A stretch of 51,944 nt of DNA from Methanothrix sp. (GTDB lineage: Archaea > Halobacteriota > Methanosarcinia > Methanotrichales > Methanotrichaceae), in assembly GCF_024518575.1 (NCBI RefSeq), contig NZ_JANIHG010000008.1:1-51944 (forward strand), written 5' to 3'. The notes beneath the pieces were generated by a model, which saw only the letters and a program-made list of their open reading frames with translations, ran no database searches and was not told the DNA's origin. This document shows positions 9,708-18,180 of the stretch, one piece after another (position 1 is the first letter of the stretch; each line of letters opens with the position of its first letter). The position numbers were made by a program, and so were the translations under genes.

Positions 9708-10309
9708 GTCAGTTCACCAGACGGACGGTTGAGGCGCTGCGGGCTGGAGATCATGTTGTGATAGTCGCATTCGGCGACTCGATCACGGCCGGATATGCTG
9801 TGAGGCGTGGCTTCCCTTACTTCTGGAAGCAGGCTCTTCAGGAGAAATACCCTGATGCGAGGATAGAGATGCACAACGAGGGCGTATCAGGGGATACAAC
9901 AAGAGATGGACTGGCGCGCCTGGAGCTCTCGGTCCTCTACTACAGACCTGATCTGGTCACGATAAACTTCGGCATCAACGACGCAGCCTACGGAATCGGT
10001 CTGGAAGAGTTCAGATCAAATATCTCAAGGATGGTGGAGATCATACTCACAGAGTGCGGCAGCGAGATGCTCCTTCTGAGCTCACAGCCCCTGCTCACAC
10101 CATATTACGATAAACTTGTGCTCGATTATTACCGTGCTATGGGGGAGATCGCAGCCGCAATGGGTGTGGGATTTGTCGATGTTTATGCAGCCTGGATGGA
10201 GCGCGTGAGATCCGGCACGCAGCTCGACTCGCTTGTGCTGCCCGGCCTCGATCACCCCAACGAGGATGGATACAGGATAATAGCAGAGGAGCTGATGAGG
10301 CTCTTCTGA
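9704..10309 (+). CDS. SGNH/GDSL-family hydrolase
   Basis: A 201-residue protein with SGNH blocks: GDSITAGY (Ser nucleophile) near residue 25, the block II glycine in NEGVSGDTT, INDA (Asn) near 90, and LDHPNEDG near the end for the catalytic His. The usual Asp three residues before the His is not there. The Asp is directly adjacent, as in some esterase-like relatives. There is no signal peptide, so it is probably cytoplasmic. It shares an ATGA overlap with trpA, so it is part of the trp operon although no role in tryptophan synthesis is known. The substrate is unknown. Confidence 0.8.
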   Translation: MSQFTRRTVEALRAGDHVVIVAFGDSITAGYAVRRGFPYFWKQALQEKYPDARIEMHNEGVSGDTTRDGLARLELSVLYYRPDLVTINFGINDAAYGIGLEEFRSNISRMVEIILTECGSEMLLLSSQPLLTPYYDKLVLDYYRAMGEIAAAMGVGFVDVYAAWMERVRSGTQLDSLVLPGLDHPNEDGYRIIAEELMRLF

Positions 10310-10443
10310 TCGCCCCGGTACTTACAGCATGTTGCTGGATAACCTCGAGAGGGGATGGCGCAGAGATTGTGGCTCACAGGTCGTGGTAAGCCCGGAGAAT
10401 ATCGTTTCCTGCATCTCTCATGTCGAACGGAAAGCTTTATCTC

Positions 10444-10451
10444 TTTTTATA
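10444..10451 (+). promoter_or_regulatory. TATA box for the AAA ATPase gene
   Basis: TTTTTATA predicts transcription from about 10475, just before ATG 10491. This makes the longer upstream frame from 10329 unlikely as the real start. Confidence 0.5.
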
Positions 10452-10490
10452 GGTCACCAGTTACCTCCAGTTCTGAATGGAGTTCTGAAG

Positions 10491-11768
10491 ATGGGTTCCG
10501 AGATACCCGGTTCTGTAGAGGTGACCGAGCTCCTGCTTACGGCAGAGATATACAACAGGTTTGAGAGCCTCACGGAGGATGATCTGCCACCAAAGATAAG
10601 AAAGCACTACTTCGACGCGGAGCACAGGGGAGTGAGACGCCCCATATACGTCACCATCTCTGATGTCGAGAAGATATACAGCATAGAGGACGTGAGGAGC
10701 ATTGCGAAGCGCCTCCCGTTCATCGATATAGAGGAGTTCGGATCCCAGCTGAGGCTCACGGTCTTTGATCTCGGTGCCAGGTGGTTTGCCAGAGAGGGCA
10801 TCGAGCGGGTGAGATCAAACCCTGTCCTCGCTTACTACTACGAGAGCTATGATCATCTCGATGTCAGCTATGCGGAGGCGAGGCGCGCAAACAAGTCAAG
10901 ATACGCGGACCGCGAGTGGATCGAGGCCAAGATCAAGGAGCTTCAGGAGACGGTACAGGACTCGGAGGATATGCTGAAGCTCGTCCAGATAAGATCGCCT
11001 GAGGATATCAGAGAGCGCATCGAGGATCTGGTGCTGACCGATGAGCAGAGGGCGGAGATATCAAAGATAGAGAAGGCAATAGAGCACAGGGATTACCTTC
11101 GCAGGGTCGGCTTGAGGGAGATAGGAAAGAGCCTCTTCGTCGGCTCTCCCGGCACAGGGAAGACAACAACCGCGAGGGCGATCGCAGAGTGGCTTGGCAT
11201 GCCTCTCATAGAGGTCAGGCTCTCGATGATCACCAGCCAGTACCTGGGCGAGACCTCGAAGAACATCGACAAGGTCTTCGAGCTGGCCAAGCGGCTCAGC
11301 CCCTGCGTCCTCTTTGTTGACGAGTTCGACTTCGTGGCGAAGACCAGGACATCGGACGAGCACGGCGCGATAAAGAGGGCGGTAAACACCCTCCTGAAGG
11401 CTATCGATGAGATAAGCCTAGTGGAGGATGGCGTCCTCTTCATAGCTGCCACAAATCACCCACAGCTTCTGGATTACGCTGCTTGGCGCAGGTTCGATAA
11501 GGTCCTGGACTTTCCCCTGCCTGACGAGCAGATGCGCCGCAGCATACTGGAGAAGATACTGTCCAGGATCGATGCTGAGGTGGACATCGACGAGATAGCG
11601 TGCCTGACAGATGGTTACTCGGGATCAGATCTGCGCCTGGTTGTCCGTGAGGCGGTGCTGAACGCACTTCTGGAGGACCGCAGAACTCTCAGGCATATAG
11701 ATCTCCTGCGCGCCATAGAGGACTTCGAGCACAGGATCAGAGAGCACAGAGGCAGAGTGGCTTTATGA
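10491..11768 (+). CDS. AAA-family ATPase
   Basis: About 425 residues. An N-terminal region of about 130 residues is followed by a charged, probably coiled segment and one AAA module. The module has Walker A GSPGTGKTT near residue 220, Walker B VLFVDEFDF near 280, sensor-1 ATNH, and an arginine-finger motif WRRFD. It resembles CDC48/proteasome-type AAA proteins but has one ATPase domain and an N-domain I do not recognise. ATG 10491 is chosen from the TATA box position. An in-frame start at 10329 would add 54 residues without family character. The stop overlaps the next gene as ATGA, so a joint function with the hydrolase downstream is possible. Confidence 0.8.
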   Translation: MGSEIPGSVEVTELLLTAEIYNRFESLTEDDLPPKIRKHYFDAEHRGVRRPIYVTISDVEKIYSIEDVRSIAKRLPFIDIEEFGSQLRLTVFDLGARWFAREGIERVRSNPVLAYYYESYDHLDVSYAEARRANKSRYADREWIEAKIKELQETVQDSEDMLKLVQIRSPEDIRERIEDLVLTDEQRAEISKIEKAIEHRDYLRRVGLREIGKSLFVGSPGTGKTTTARAIAEWLGMPLIEVRLSMITSQYLGETSKNIDKVFELAKRLSPCVLFVDEFDFVAKTRTSDEHGAIKRAVNTLLKAIDEISLVEDGVLFIAATNHPQLLDYAAWRRFDKVLDFPLPDEQMRRSILEKILSRIDAEVDIDEIACLTDGYSGSDLRLVVREAVLNALLEDRRTLRHIDLLRAIEDFEHRIREHRGRVAL

Positions 11769-12502
11769 GAGTCGTGATGCTCGGAACCGGCGATGCGATA
11801 GGCACCCCGAAGATAGGGTGCAGGTGTCCAACATGTGTTGATGCCCTCAACGGAGGAAGGAGCCGGAGGCTGAGGTTCTCGATACTTCTTGAGAGCGACG
11901 AGGGCAGGGTGCTCATCGATACAAGCCCGGATCTGAGGTGGCAGCTCATCAAGATGGGCATAAGCAAGGTTGATGCAGTCATCTGGACGCATGCACATTA
12001 CGATCACTACGCCGGCTTCGGCGACTTTCACAGGGTGCAGAACCATGTACCTGTATACGCGACCCGCGCCACCATGGACTACATAATCAGCTATCTCTAC
12101 TTCCTGAGACCGCAGCGGCATGATGTGAGACCTATGGAGCCATTTGAGATCGCTGGCATGGAATTCACGCTCTTCGAGGTGAATCATCCTCCGGTCGAGA
12201 CTATGGGAGTGCTGGTTTCCGCGGGTGGTAAAAGGGTCGTCATAACGAGCGATACAAGCGATTCGCTATCAGAGGATAGTATGGATATCATGAGAGATGC
12301 GGATCTCTTCATCGCGGATGCGATAATGCCACCCGGATACAAACTGAACAAGCACATGAACGCTGAGGAGGCGATCTCTCTCGCGCGGAGGCTGAATGTG
12401 AGGCAGACCGTGCTGACGCACCTGAGCCATCTGTATCCGCCTCATGATGAGGCTGTGAAGAGGTGGCCGCTTGCACATGACATGATGTCTATATCGCTGT
12501 GA
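11765..12502 (+). CDS. Metallo-beta-lactamase-fold hydrolase, PhnP-like
   Basis: A 245-residue metal-dependent hydrolase. The N-terminus MLGTGDAIGTPKIGCRCPTC carries the cysteine cluster found in PhnP-type phosphodiesterases, probably a structural zinc site. HAHYDH near residue 77 is the metal motif, and later ligands include SDTSD and THLSH. PhnP cleaves cyclic ribosyl phosphates. The substrate here is unknown. It is translationally coupled to the AAA ATPase upstream. Confidence 0.82.
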   Translation: MRVVMLGTGDAIGTPKIGCRCPTCVDALNGGRSRRLRFSILLESDEGRVLIDTSPDLRWQLIKMGISKVDAVIWTHAHYDHYAGFGDFHRVQNHVPVYATRATMDYIISYLYFLRPQRHDVRPMEPFEIAGMEFTLFEVNHPPVETMGVLVSAGGKRVVITSDTSDSLSEDSMDIMRDADLFIADAIMPPGYKLNKHMNAEEAISLARRLNVRQTVLTHLSHLYPPHDEAVKRWPLAHDMMSISL

Positions 12503-12556
12503 TGGCAGATCGCGCTGGCGTCTGAGTAGCATGGAGCAGTCGGATCCGGTCGGGCA

Positions 12557-12572
12557 TTGTTGAAAACAACAA
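12557..12572. repeat. Small inverted repeat TTGTTG-AAAA-CAACAA
   Basis: A perfect 6-bp inverted repeat with a 4-base spacer lies in the gap between the metallo-hydrolase and nep1. It could be an operator or a weak hairpin. No T-run follows it on the plus strand. Confidence 0.3.
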
Positions 12573-12646
12573 CCAGCGCTTTGATCGCTACAGTGAAGCC
12601 TCAACAAAATCATTCGATAGTTCGCTTGAAATGTTGGAGAGTAATT

Positions 12647-13318
12647 ATGATACACATGCTGCTTGCGGATTCTGAGCTTGAGCTTGTGCCGAGAGAGATC
12701 ATGGGGTATCCGGCGGTCAGGCTCAACGCTAAGAAGAGGAACAAATCTCCGGCAAAGAGTCTTCTGGATGCCAGCCTCCATCACTCCGCGATGCGGGCTC
12801 TGCCCATGGGAGATCGCCGCGGGAGGCCGGATATAGTCCATCTCTTCCTTCTTGTTGCTCTGGAATCGGTGCTCAACCGGATGGGCCAGCTAAGGGTATG
12901 CATACACACAAGGAATAACGAGATGATAACCCTAGATCCCACAACCAGGATACCCAAGAACTATCCCCGGTTTGTGGGCCTGATGGAGAGCCTCTTCGAG
13001 GCCGGGAGTGTTCCGGAGAGGGAGCCGCTCATTGTGATGCAGAGGGATCGGAATATAAGCGCATGCATACGCGAGATACCGCACGAAAAGGTCGTCCTTC
13101 TCTCCCCGGATGGAAAGAGGGTCAGGCTCAGTGATTACGTGAGGGGCTGCGATGGCGCTCTCTTCATACTTGGCGGCTTTCCGAAGGGGGAGTTCCTAAG
13201 CGATGTCCGCTCCGAAGCTGACGATACGATATCGATCTACGAGGAGAGCCTCCCTGTATGGACCGTGGCATCTGAGATACTCGTCAACTATGAGAACCAC
13301 GTTCTGGAAGAGATGTGA
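12647..13318 (+). CDS. nep1: Ribosome biogenesis methyltransferase Nep1/Emg1
   Basis: About 223 residues of the SPOUT-class Nep1 family, which N1-methylates a pseudouridine in small-subunit rRNA. Visible family motifs are the LLDASLHH segment, RRGRPDIVHLFLL near 60-75, and the C-terminal knot region FILGGFPKGEF and ESLPVWTVASEI. ATG 12647 has GGAGAG a few bases upstream. The upstream in-frame extension lacks family features. It probably has its own transcript after a gap of 144 bases. Confidence 0.9.
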   Translation: MIHMLLADSELELVPREIMGYPAVRLNAKKRNKSPAKSLLDASLHHSAMRALPMGDRRGRPDIVHLFLLVALESVLNRMGQLRVCIHTRNNEMITLDPTTRIPKNYPRFVGLMESLFEAGSVPEREPLIVMQRDRNISACIREIPHEKVVLLSPDGKRVRLSDYVRGCDGALFILGGFPKGEFLSDVRSEADDTISIYEESLPVWTVASEILVNYENHVLEEM

Positions 13319-13401
13319 GCAGAGCGGGCTCGAATGAATCTGCCGGAAAATCGGGTATGATGAGGGATGCAGCCTTCAGGCAGTTTTAGGCAGAGTCCAT
13401 G

Positions 13402-13668
13402 CTAATCCTGCTCTGACGTCTCCTTCAGAACATCATGCACTCTCTTCAGATCCTCGAGCAACTTGACGCCCTTCTCAGTCGTTGTATATGTCACAGTTGA
13501 GCCCTGAGAGACCTCAAGAAGACCACGGGCGATCAGAAGATCCAGGTAGGGGTTGACTGTCTTGAAGTTGAGGTTTACCTGGTAGACTATAGCGGTCTTT
13601 GTGGCACCTCCGACGCATTTCTGAAGTATCTCAGATATTATGCTAAGCTTGTCTCTTTTAAGCACCAT
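13402..13668 (-). CDS. Small winged-helix transcription regulator (HTH_45-like)
   Basis: About 88 residues, nearly all one winged helix. Helix-turn-helix residues TKTAIVYQVNLNFKTVNPYLDLLIARGLL are followed by a wing with YTTTEKG and a C-terminal helix that probably mediates dimerisation. Single-domain regulators of this type are common in archaea and rarely have known targets. ATG 13668 is preferred over 13695. An AT-rich TATA-like site at 13693-13702 would make it nearly leaderless, while the stronger palindromic TATA at 13735 would give a 40-base leader. It converges with nep1. Confidence 0.75.
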   Translation of the reverse strand: MVLKRDKLSIISEILQKCVGGATKTAIVYQVNLNFKTVNPYLDLLIARGLLEVSQGSTVTYTTTEKGVKLLEDLKRVHDVLKETSEQD

Positions 13669-14177
13669 CTTCTCATATCCAGGATACAAGATCAATTTAA
13701 CAATATCCTAACTGTCTCCGTCATCTCTCAGACGTTATATAAAGATTTTATCGCTGATCAGGGTCCTGTTTAGTTCCGAAAGTCTTGACTTCATATAGCC
13801 AATCCCCCTGGACATCTTAGGTGGATGGCCTCAAACTGCATCCGCAGTCTCTTGCTTTGTTATCATGCGATGCCGCTGGATTCCGGGATGCAACATATCG
13901 AGGGCTTCTGGCTGTTCTGAGACAAGTTAACAATGAGTTCATCTCAAGATCGCCACGAACATCGATTCGGTTTGGTGTATTTTCCAGTCACCTGCAGCAC
14001 CCTCCACATTCCGCTTAAATAGCTTCGAGACAGCTCCATAACCTGCCCTATTGAAAGCATATCGGAAGAATGAGGACTTTCCAGCGAGTTAACAACTGTA
14101 ACTCCATTCAGCCCGACCAAAGTATTAATAGGGAGCTGGTGGATTTGAGCTCGAAGATCTGAACCGAGGATGGGGTC
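13669..14177. other. Non-coding interval with an isolated TATA box
   Basis: About 500 bases without a convincing gene. A strong, nearly symmetrical TATA (TTATATAAAG, 13735-13744) could fire either way: minus toward the winged-helix gene, or plus into sequence with no gene. A frame at 13821-14018 has no family features. A TATA-like TATTAATAG at 14123-14131 probably serves the S-adenosylmethionine synthetase gene. A small RNA on the plus strand is possible but unproven. Confidence 0.45.
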
Positions 14178-15377
14178 ATGACCAGAAATATCAGGGTCGA
14201 GGAGCTAACCCAAATGCCTGTTGAGAAGCAGAAGATAGAGGTCGTGGAGCGCAAGGGGCTTGGGCATCCGGATAGCGTTGCAGATGGCATTGCAGAGGAG
14301 ATCAGCCGGGCTCTCTGCAGGGAGTATATCGATAGGTTCGGCCGGGTGCTCCACCACAACACCGATAAGATACAGATAGTGGCGGGACGCTCCAGGCCGG
14401 CCTTCGGTGGCGGTGAGGTCATCCAGCCCCAGTACATACTGCTTACAGGCAGAGCTACACGGATATGCGGAGATGTTGAGGTGCCTGTGGACGCGATAGC
14501 GCTGAGAACAGCACGAAGCCACCTCAAGAGAGCTCTGAGAAACCTCGATCTGGATACACATGTCATCATCGACTGCAAGATCGGCACAGGCTCTGCGGAT
14601 CTGTGTGAGATATTCGATAGGGACGCCTCCACTGTGCCGAGTGCGAATGATACCTCATACGGCGTTGGATACGCTCCGTTATCCGAGACTGAGAGGATAG
14701 TCTACAGCACGGAGCAGGAGCTTCTGTCGCTCAGGAGCAGGATACCCGCGATAGGTGAGGACATAAAGGTCATGGGTCTCAGGGAGGACGATACGATCTA
14801 CCTGACGATCGCATGCGCAATGGTCGACAGGTACATAGATGACCTGGATCACTACGTGGAGACGAAGAAAGAGATTGTGGAGGAGATCTCCGCCAAGGCG
14901 CAGTCTATGACGAGGCGCAGGGTTAACGTCCAGATGAACGTGGGCGATAACATAGCCACCGGCTCCGTCTACATCACTGTCACAGGCACCTCTGCAGAGA
15001 TGGGGGACGACGGCGCTGTGGGAAGGGGCAACCGTGCAAACGGCCTGATAACACCTAACAGGCCGATGAGCCTGGAAGCCACGTCAGGGAAGAACCCGAT
15101 CAACCACGTCGGCAAGATCTACAACCTCCTCTCAAACCTCATAGCAAAGGAGATCGCTGAGGAGGTTGAGGGTGTGGAGGAGGTTTACGTGAAGATACTC
15201 TCACAGATCGGCAAGCCAATAAGCCAGCCGCACATCGCCTCTGTCCAGCTCGTCCTTAAGGACGGTGTGAGTCTGAACTCGGCACATTCCAGGGCGCAGG
15301 AGATAACCGACAGGTGGCTCGAGGAGATCCCCAGGGTGCAGCAGATGATCTTCCGCGGGGAGCTCCAGACATACTGA
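14178..15377 (+). CDS. mat: Archaeal-type S-adenosylmethionine synthetase
   Basis: A 399-residue enzyme that makes S-adenosylmethionine from methionine and ATP. It belongs to the archaeal family, which is distant from bacterial MetK. Recognisable stretches are [17 protein letters not shown] near residue 25, HHNTDKIQI near 60, and the glycine-rich [16 protein letters not shown] near 280 followed by [14 protein letters not shown]. The length is normal for the family. The ATG is preceded by GAGGATGGGG. The next gene starts 8 bases after the stop, so the secreted protein downstream is probably co-transcribed. Confidence 0.95.
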   Translation: MTRNIRVEELTQMPVEKQKIEVVERKGLGHPDSVADGIAEEISRALCREYIDRFGRVLHHNTDKIQIVAGRSRPAFGGGEVIQPQYILLTGRATRICGDVEVPVDAIALRTARSHLKRALRNLDLDTHVIIDCKIGTGSADLCEIFDRDASTVPSANDTSYGVGYAPLSETERIVYSTEQELLSLRSRIPAIGEDIKVMGLREDDTIYLTIACAMVDRYIDDLDHYVETKKEIVEEISAKAQSMTRRRVNVQMNVGDNIATGSVYITVTGTSAEMGDDGAVGRGNRANGLITPNRPMSLEATSGKNPINHVGKIYNLLSNLIAKEIAEEVEGVEEVYVKILSQIGKPISQPHIASVQLVLKDGVSLNSAHSRAQEITDRWLEEIPRVQQMIFRGELQTY

Positions 15378-15385
15378 GGTGGGTT

Positions 15386-16288
15386 ATGATAGCGCTGGCT
15401 CTGGCTCTTCTGTTTGTCCTGATACCCCAGGTCTCATATGCCGCAGACACGCTGATCTGGAGCGGAGAGAGGCCGGATGCGCTAATAAGCTCCGGCGAGG
15501 ACATCTATGCTGCGATCTACAGAGATGGCCGTGATACAACGGAGATCCTGAGGATCTCTCCTGATGGGACAGTTCTGGGCCGGTTTGAGATCGATGGGCG
15601 TGTCAGAGGGATGGCATTCAGCAACGGTGAGCTGCTGGTCTCACACTCGGACAGGATAACCTCGATCAGGAATGAGAGCATCCTTGATATAGCAACAGGT
15701 CTGATCAACCCGGGATCGATAGCAGCTCTGGGGGATCGGATCTTTGTCGCGGTTGATGGTGGGGTGCTCAGAATAGGCAGGCATGGAGAGGATCTGGCAG
15801 TAAACACTGGAAAGCATATCTTTCTCGAGATATGGACAGTTGAGCATGGCATCTCCAGGAGAGGACCCGGCCCGCGTATCATGATCGATTTCCCCACCTA
15901 CTCGCTGGATGATGGCGTTCTCAGATCTATTATGCCGGTTGACGGTGTGGAGGGTGCGGATCTCATAGTCGGAACGGGCATATCTCTCTCGGGAGATCTC
16001 GGCGGCGGTGCGAGCAGCATGCTCAGTGCGGTGAAGCTGCCGTATACAGCAGAGGTATCGACGGTGGAGGCTAACGAGACCGATCGGTTCGGTATTCTGG
16101 GCATCGAGGATGGCTGTGTGCATATGGCCCACATGGGCGAGATCTTCCGGCTCTGCCCTGGCGAGTCCAGGAGCTTCACGAGAAACACATCCAGCCCGGA
16201 CGGCTCTCTTGATATAATGCTCACGACCACGGTCACAAACCACGGGTTTGTTCAGCTGGAAACGCCTGGCGTGCAGGAGGAGATATAA
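15386..16288 (+). CDS. Secreted protein of unknown function
   Basis: About 300 residues starting with a clean signal peptide (hydrophobic residues 1-14, cleavage probably after VSYA). The mature part is rich in short beta strands with repeated turns (ISPDGTVLGRF, DGRVRGMAFSNGELL, GDRIFVAVDGGVLRIG), like a partial beta-propeller or WD/NHL-like sheet protein. No catalytic motif is recognised. ATG 15386 is chosen because GAGGTGGG lies just upstream. The longer frame from 15314 overlaps the S-adenosylmethionine synthetase gene and hides the signal peptide. It is probably in one operon with that gene, though a functional link is not evident. Confidence 0.7.
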   Translation: MIALALALLFVLIPQVSYAADTLIWSGERPDALISSGEDIYAAIYRDGRDTTEILRISPDGTVLGRFEIDGRVRGMAFSNGELLVSHSDRITSIRNESILDIATGLINPGSIAALGDRIFVAVDGGVLRIGRHGEDLAVNTGKHIFLEIWTVEHGISRRGPGPRIMIDFPTYSLDDGVLRSIMPVDGVEGADLIVGTGISLSGDLGGGASSMLSAVKLPYTAEVSTVEANETDRFGILGIEDGCVHMAHMGEIFRLCPGESRSFTRNTSSPDGSLDIMLTTTVTNHGFVQLETPGVQEEI

Positions 16289-16295
16289 ACCAGGC

Positions 16296-16652
16296 ATGAC
16301 ACATGAAGATATTGATAGCATGATGAGGAATAGTGGCGCACCAGATTACAATGAGATGTCGATGTGTCTCAGGACGTACACAATCGGCGGCGAGGTCCTG
16401 GTGGCAGTCTGCGACAGTGAGCTGCTCGGACAGCGGTTCACGGAGAACGAGCTCCAGCTCGAGGTGAGCGCGAGCTTTTTCGGCCATGAGCTGGCATCGG
16501 CGGCGATGCTCGAGAGGGCTCTTGAAGAGGCCACGATGGCCAACTTCGTAGGCGAGAGGGCTGTCGCATGGGCGATAGAGTTCGAATATGTCGATCGCGA
16601 GAACGTTCTGCGTATCGATGGGGTTCCGTGCGCCCAGATGGTGCGAATGTGA
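16296..16652 (+). CDS. DUF424-family protein
   Basis: About 118 residues. The core TYTIGGEVLVAVCDSELLGQRF is the typical start of archaeal DUF424 proteins, small cytoplasmic proteins of unknown function often found near translation genes. The start is uncertain. ATG 16296 gives a 20-residue lead. ATG 16356 or 16362 (MSMCLRTY) would match the usual family length better, and a TATA-like ATATAAAC at 16283-16290 would suit those later starts. The stop overlaps the GTG start of nmd3, so the two are translationally coupled. Confidence 0.75.
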   Translation: MTHEDIDSMMRNSGAPDYNEMSMCLRTYTIGGEVLVAVCDSELLGQRFTENELQLEVSASFFGHELASAAMLERALEEATMANFVGERAVAWAIEFEYVDRENVLRIDGVPCAQMVRM

Positions 16653-17683
16653 GGAGCATATGTCCCAGATGCGGTGGGGCATCTGATGGCGGGCTCTGCC
16701 TCTCCTGCATTCTCGAGACTACAGAGTTCATGATCTGCCCGGATCAGATCGAGCTTGTCGTCTGCCCGGTCTGCGGCTCAATCCTGGATAGGGGAAAGTG
16801 GAGGGAGTCAGATGCGGACCTGGATGAGCTCATAAAAAACGCTCTCTTCAAGGCGATCTCTGTACACCATGAGCTCGAAGATGTTGAGCTGGAGATCATC
16901 ATAAATCAAAGGGGATCCACGAGGTTTGTGGCAGATGTCCATCTGAGCGGCACGTTCAGGGGCACGATCGTGCATGCTGACTGTCAGGTCAGGGTCAGGG
17001 TATCAAGGCGCACATGCGACAGGTGCAGCAGGATCTCCGGCAGATACTTCGAGGGCATAGTCCAGGTGAGGCGAAGGGACAGACCGCCGGAAGAGAGCGA
17101 TCTCTCCGAGGCCAGGGAGATCGCCCAGAGCCTTGCAGCGGCTGGATATAAGAAAGGCGACCGTCTTGCATTCATCCAGGATATAAAGGACGTCAGGGGA
17201 GGCATAGACATCATCGTGGGCTCCACACAGCTTGGAAGACATATAGCAAAAACCATCGCTCAGAGGTTTGGGGGCAGGATCCAGGAATCTGTGAAGCTTG
17301 TGGGATGCAGGGACGGAAAGGATATCTTCAGAACGACAATGCTTGTGCGCCTTCCCCGGCTCAGGAAGGGCGATGTGATATACTCAAAGGGCGCGGTGAT
17401 GGAGGTGGTGGGTTTCGAGGGAAGAAGGACAGCTGTCGTATCTCTGGACAAGGGCGAGCGGTTCTTCATATCTGAAGATGAGGCTGATGCTGCGGAGATC
17501 ATAGGAGACAGCTCGAAGGCCAGGAAGAGCGTGGTGATCTCCGTTGACGAGAGTGTGGTGGAGGTTCTGGATCCGGAGAGCTACCGGACCGTGCTCGCGA
17601 TTCGCCCGGCTGGGATGAAGCTCGAGTCAGGGTCCGAGGTGAAAGTATTGCATACAGACAGGGGTCTGTTTTTATTGTATTAG
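16649..17683 (+). CDS. nmd3: Nmd3-like ribosome export/60S biogenesis protein
   Basis: About 344 residues. It opens with two zinc-binding cysteine pairs (CPRC, CLSC), then CPVCGS near residue 33. A third CxxC pair (CDRC) falls near 123, in line with the Nmd3 N-terminal region. The middle and C-terminal parts carry the Nmd3 beta-rich domains. In eukaryotes Nmd3 is a large-subunit export adaptor. In archaea it presumably acts in large-subunit maturation. GTG 16649 overlaps the DUF424 stop. The upstream extension of the frame lies antisense-like inside that gene and adds nothing recognisable. Confidence 0.88.
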   Translation: MRSICPRCGGASDGGLCLSCILETTEFMICPDQIELVVCPVCGSILDRGKWRESDADLDELIKNALFKAISVHHELEDVELEIIINQRGSTRFVADVHLSGTFRGTIVHADCQVRVRVSRRTCDRCSRISGRYFEGIVQVRRRDRPPEESDLSEAREIAQSLAAAGYKKGDRLAFIQDIKDVRGGIDIIVGSTQLGRHIAKTIAQRFGGRIQESVKLVGCRDGKDIFRTTMLVRLPRLRKGDVIYSKGAVMEVVGFEGRRTAVVSLDKGERFFISEDEADAAEIIGDSSKARKSVVISVDESVVEVLDPESYRTVLAIRPAGMKLESGSEVKVLHTDRGLFLLY

Positions 17684-18180
17684 TAGTATAAATTATATGC
17701 CGATGCTGCGGTACCTGCTGTGTTGAATAATGTTTGAGAATCCGATAGCATAGGCCGGATTCATACGAATTGCAATCCTAGTAAAAATCAATAGCTATCG
17801 ACCTTAAAGCTCTTAATTATTCAACACAGCAGCGGTACCAAAAAGTTATTAAACTAGTTTTGCCCCTTACTCTTTGATAGATGCTCGCGTGGGAGCTATT
17901 ATAAGAGCATTGTATCTCACATGAGAGCTCGGTAGGACCACAGTGGGCAGTTATCACATAATCCATAAAGCTGATACATAAGCATGGGAATAGTTGGATA
18001 AATGCACGTTCATGATCATTACAGCTCGATAGGAAGGGCACCTGAAGGGTATTTTGGCTGAAAGACTGTGCAGGGTGGAGCAGTTGGGTGATGCCGATAC
18101 AGTGTGGGTAGGTCTCCCTGTCGGGCAGTGAAGGTCTGCGTGACTTTTATCTAACTATTTTAAAATTTGGGGTGTCTTAT
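17684..18180. other. Intergenic region with a MITE insertion before dnaG
   Basis: Besides the 116-bp element at 17716-17831 and its target duplications, the remaining 340 or so bases show no convincing gene. A TATA-like CTTTTATC at 18144-18151 sits about 30 bases before the dnaG ATG. Confidence 0.6.
17708..17839 (-). mobile_element. MITE copy 1 (116 bp) with 8-bp target duplication
   Basis: The element at 17716-17831 begins with TGCTGTGTTGAATAAT and ends with the exact reverse complement, giving 16-bp terminal inverted repeats. It is flanked by perfect direct repeats GCGGTACC at 17708-17715 and 17832-17839. It is in the opposite orientation to the other two copies. By eye it differs from copy 2 at about two positions. 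It has no coding capacity, so it must be moved by a transposase encoded elsewhere. Confidence 0.93.

Noticed and set aside
13821-14018. 65-residue frame before the S-adenosylmethionine synthetase gene
   Set aside because: No Shine-Dalgarno, no domain, and composition unlike neighbouring genes.
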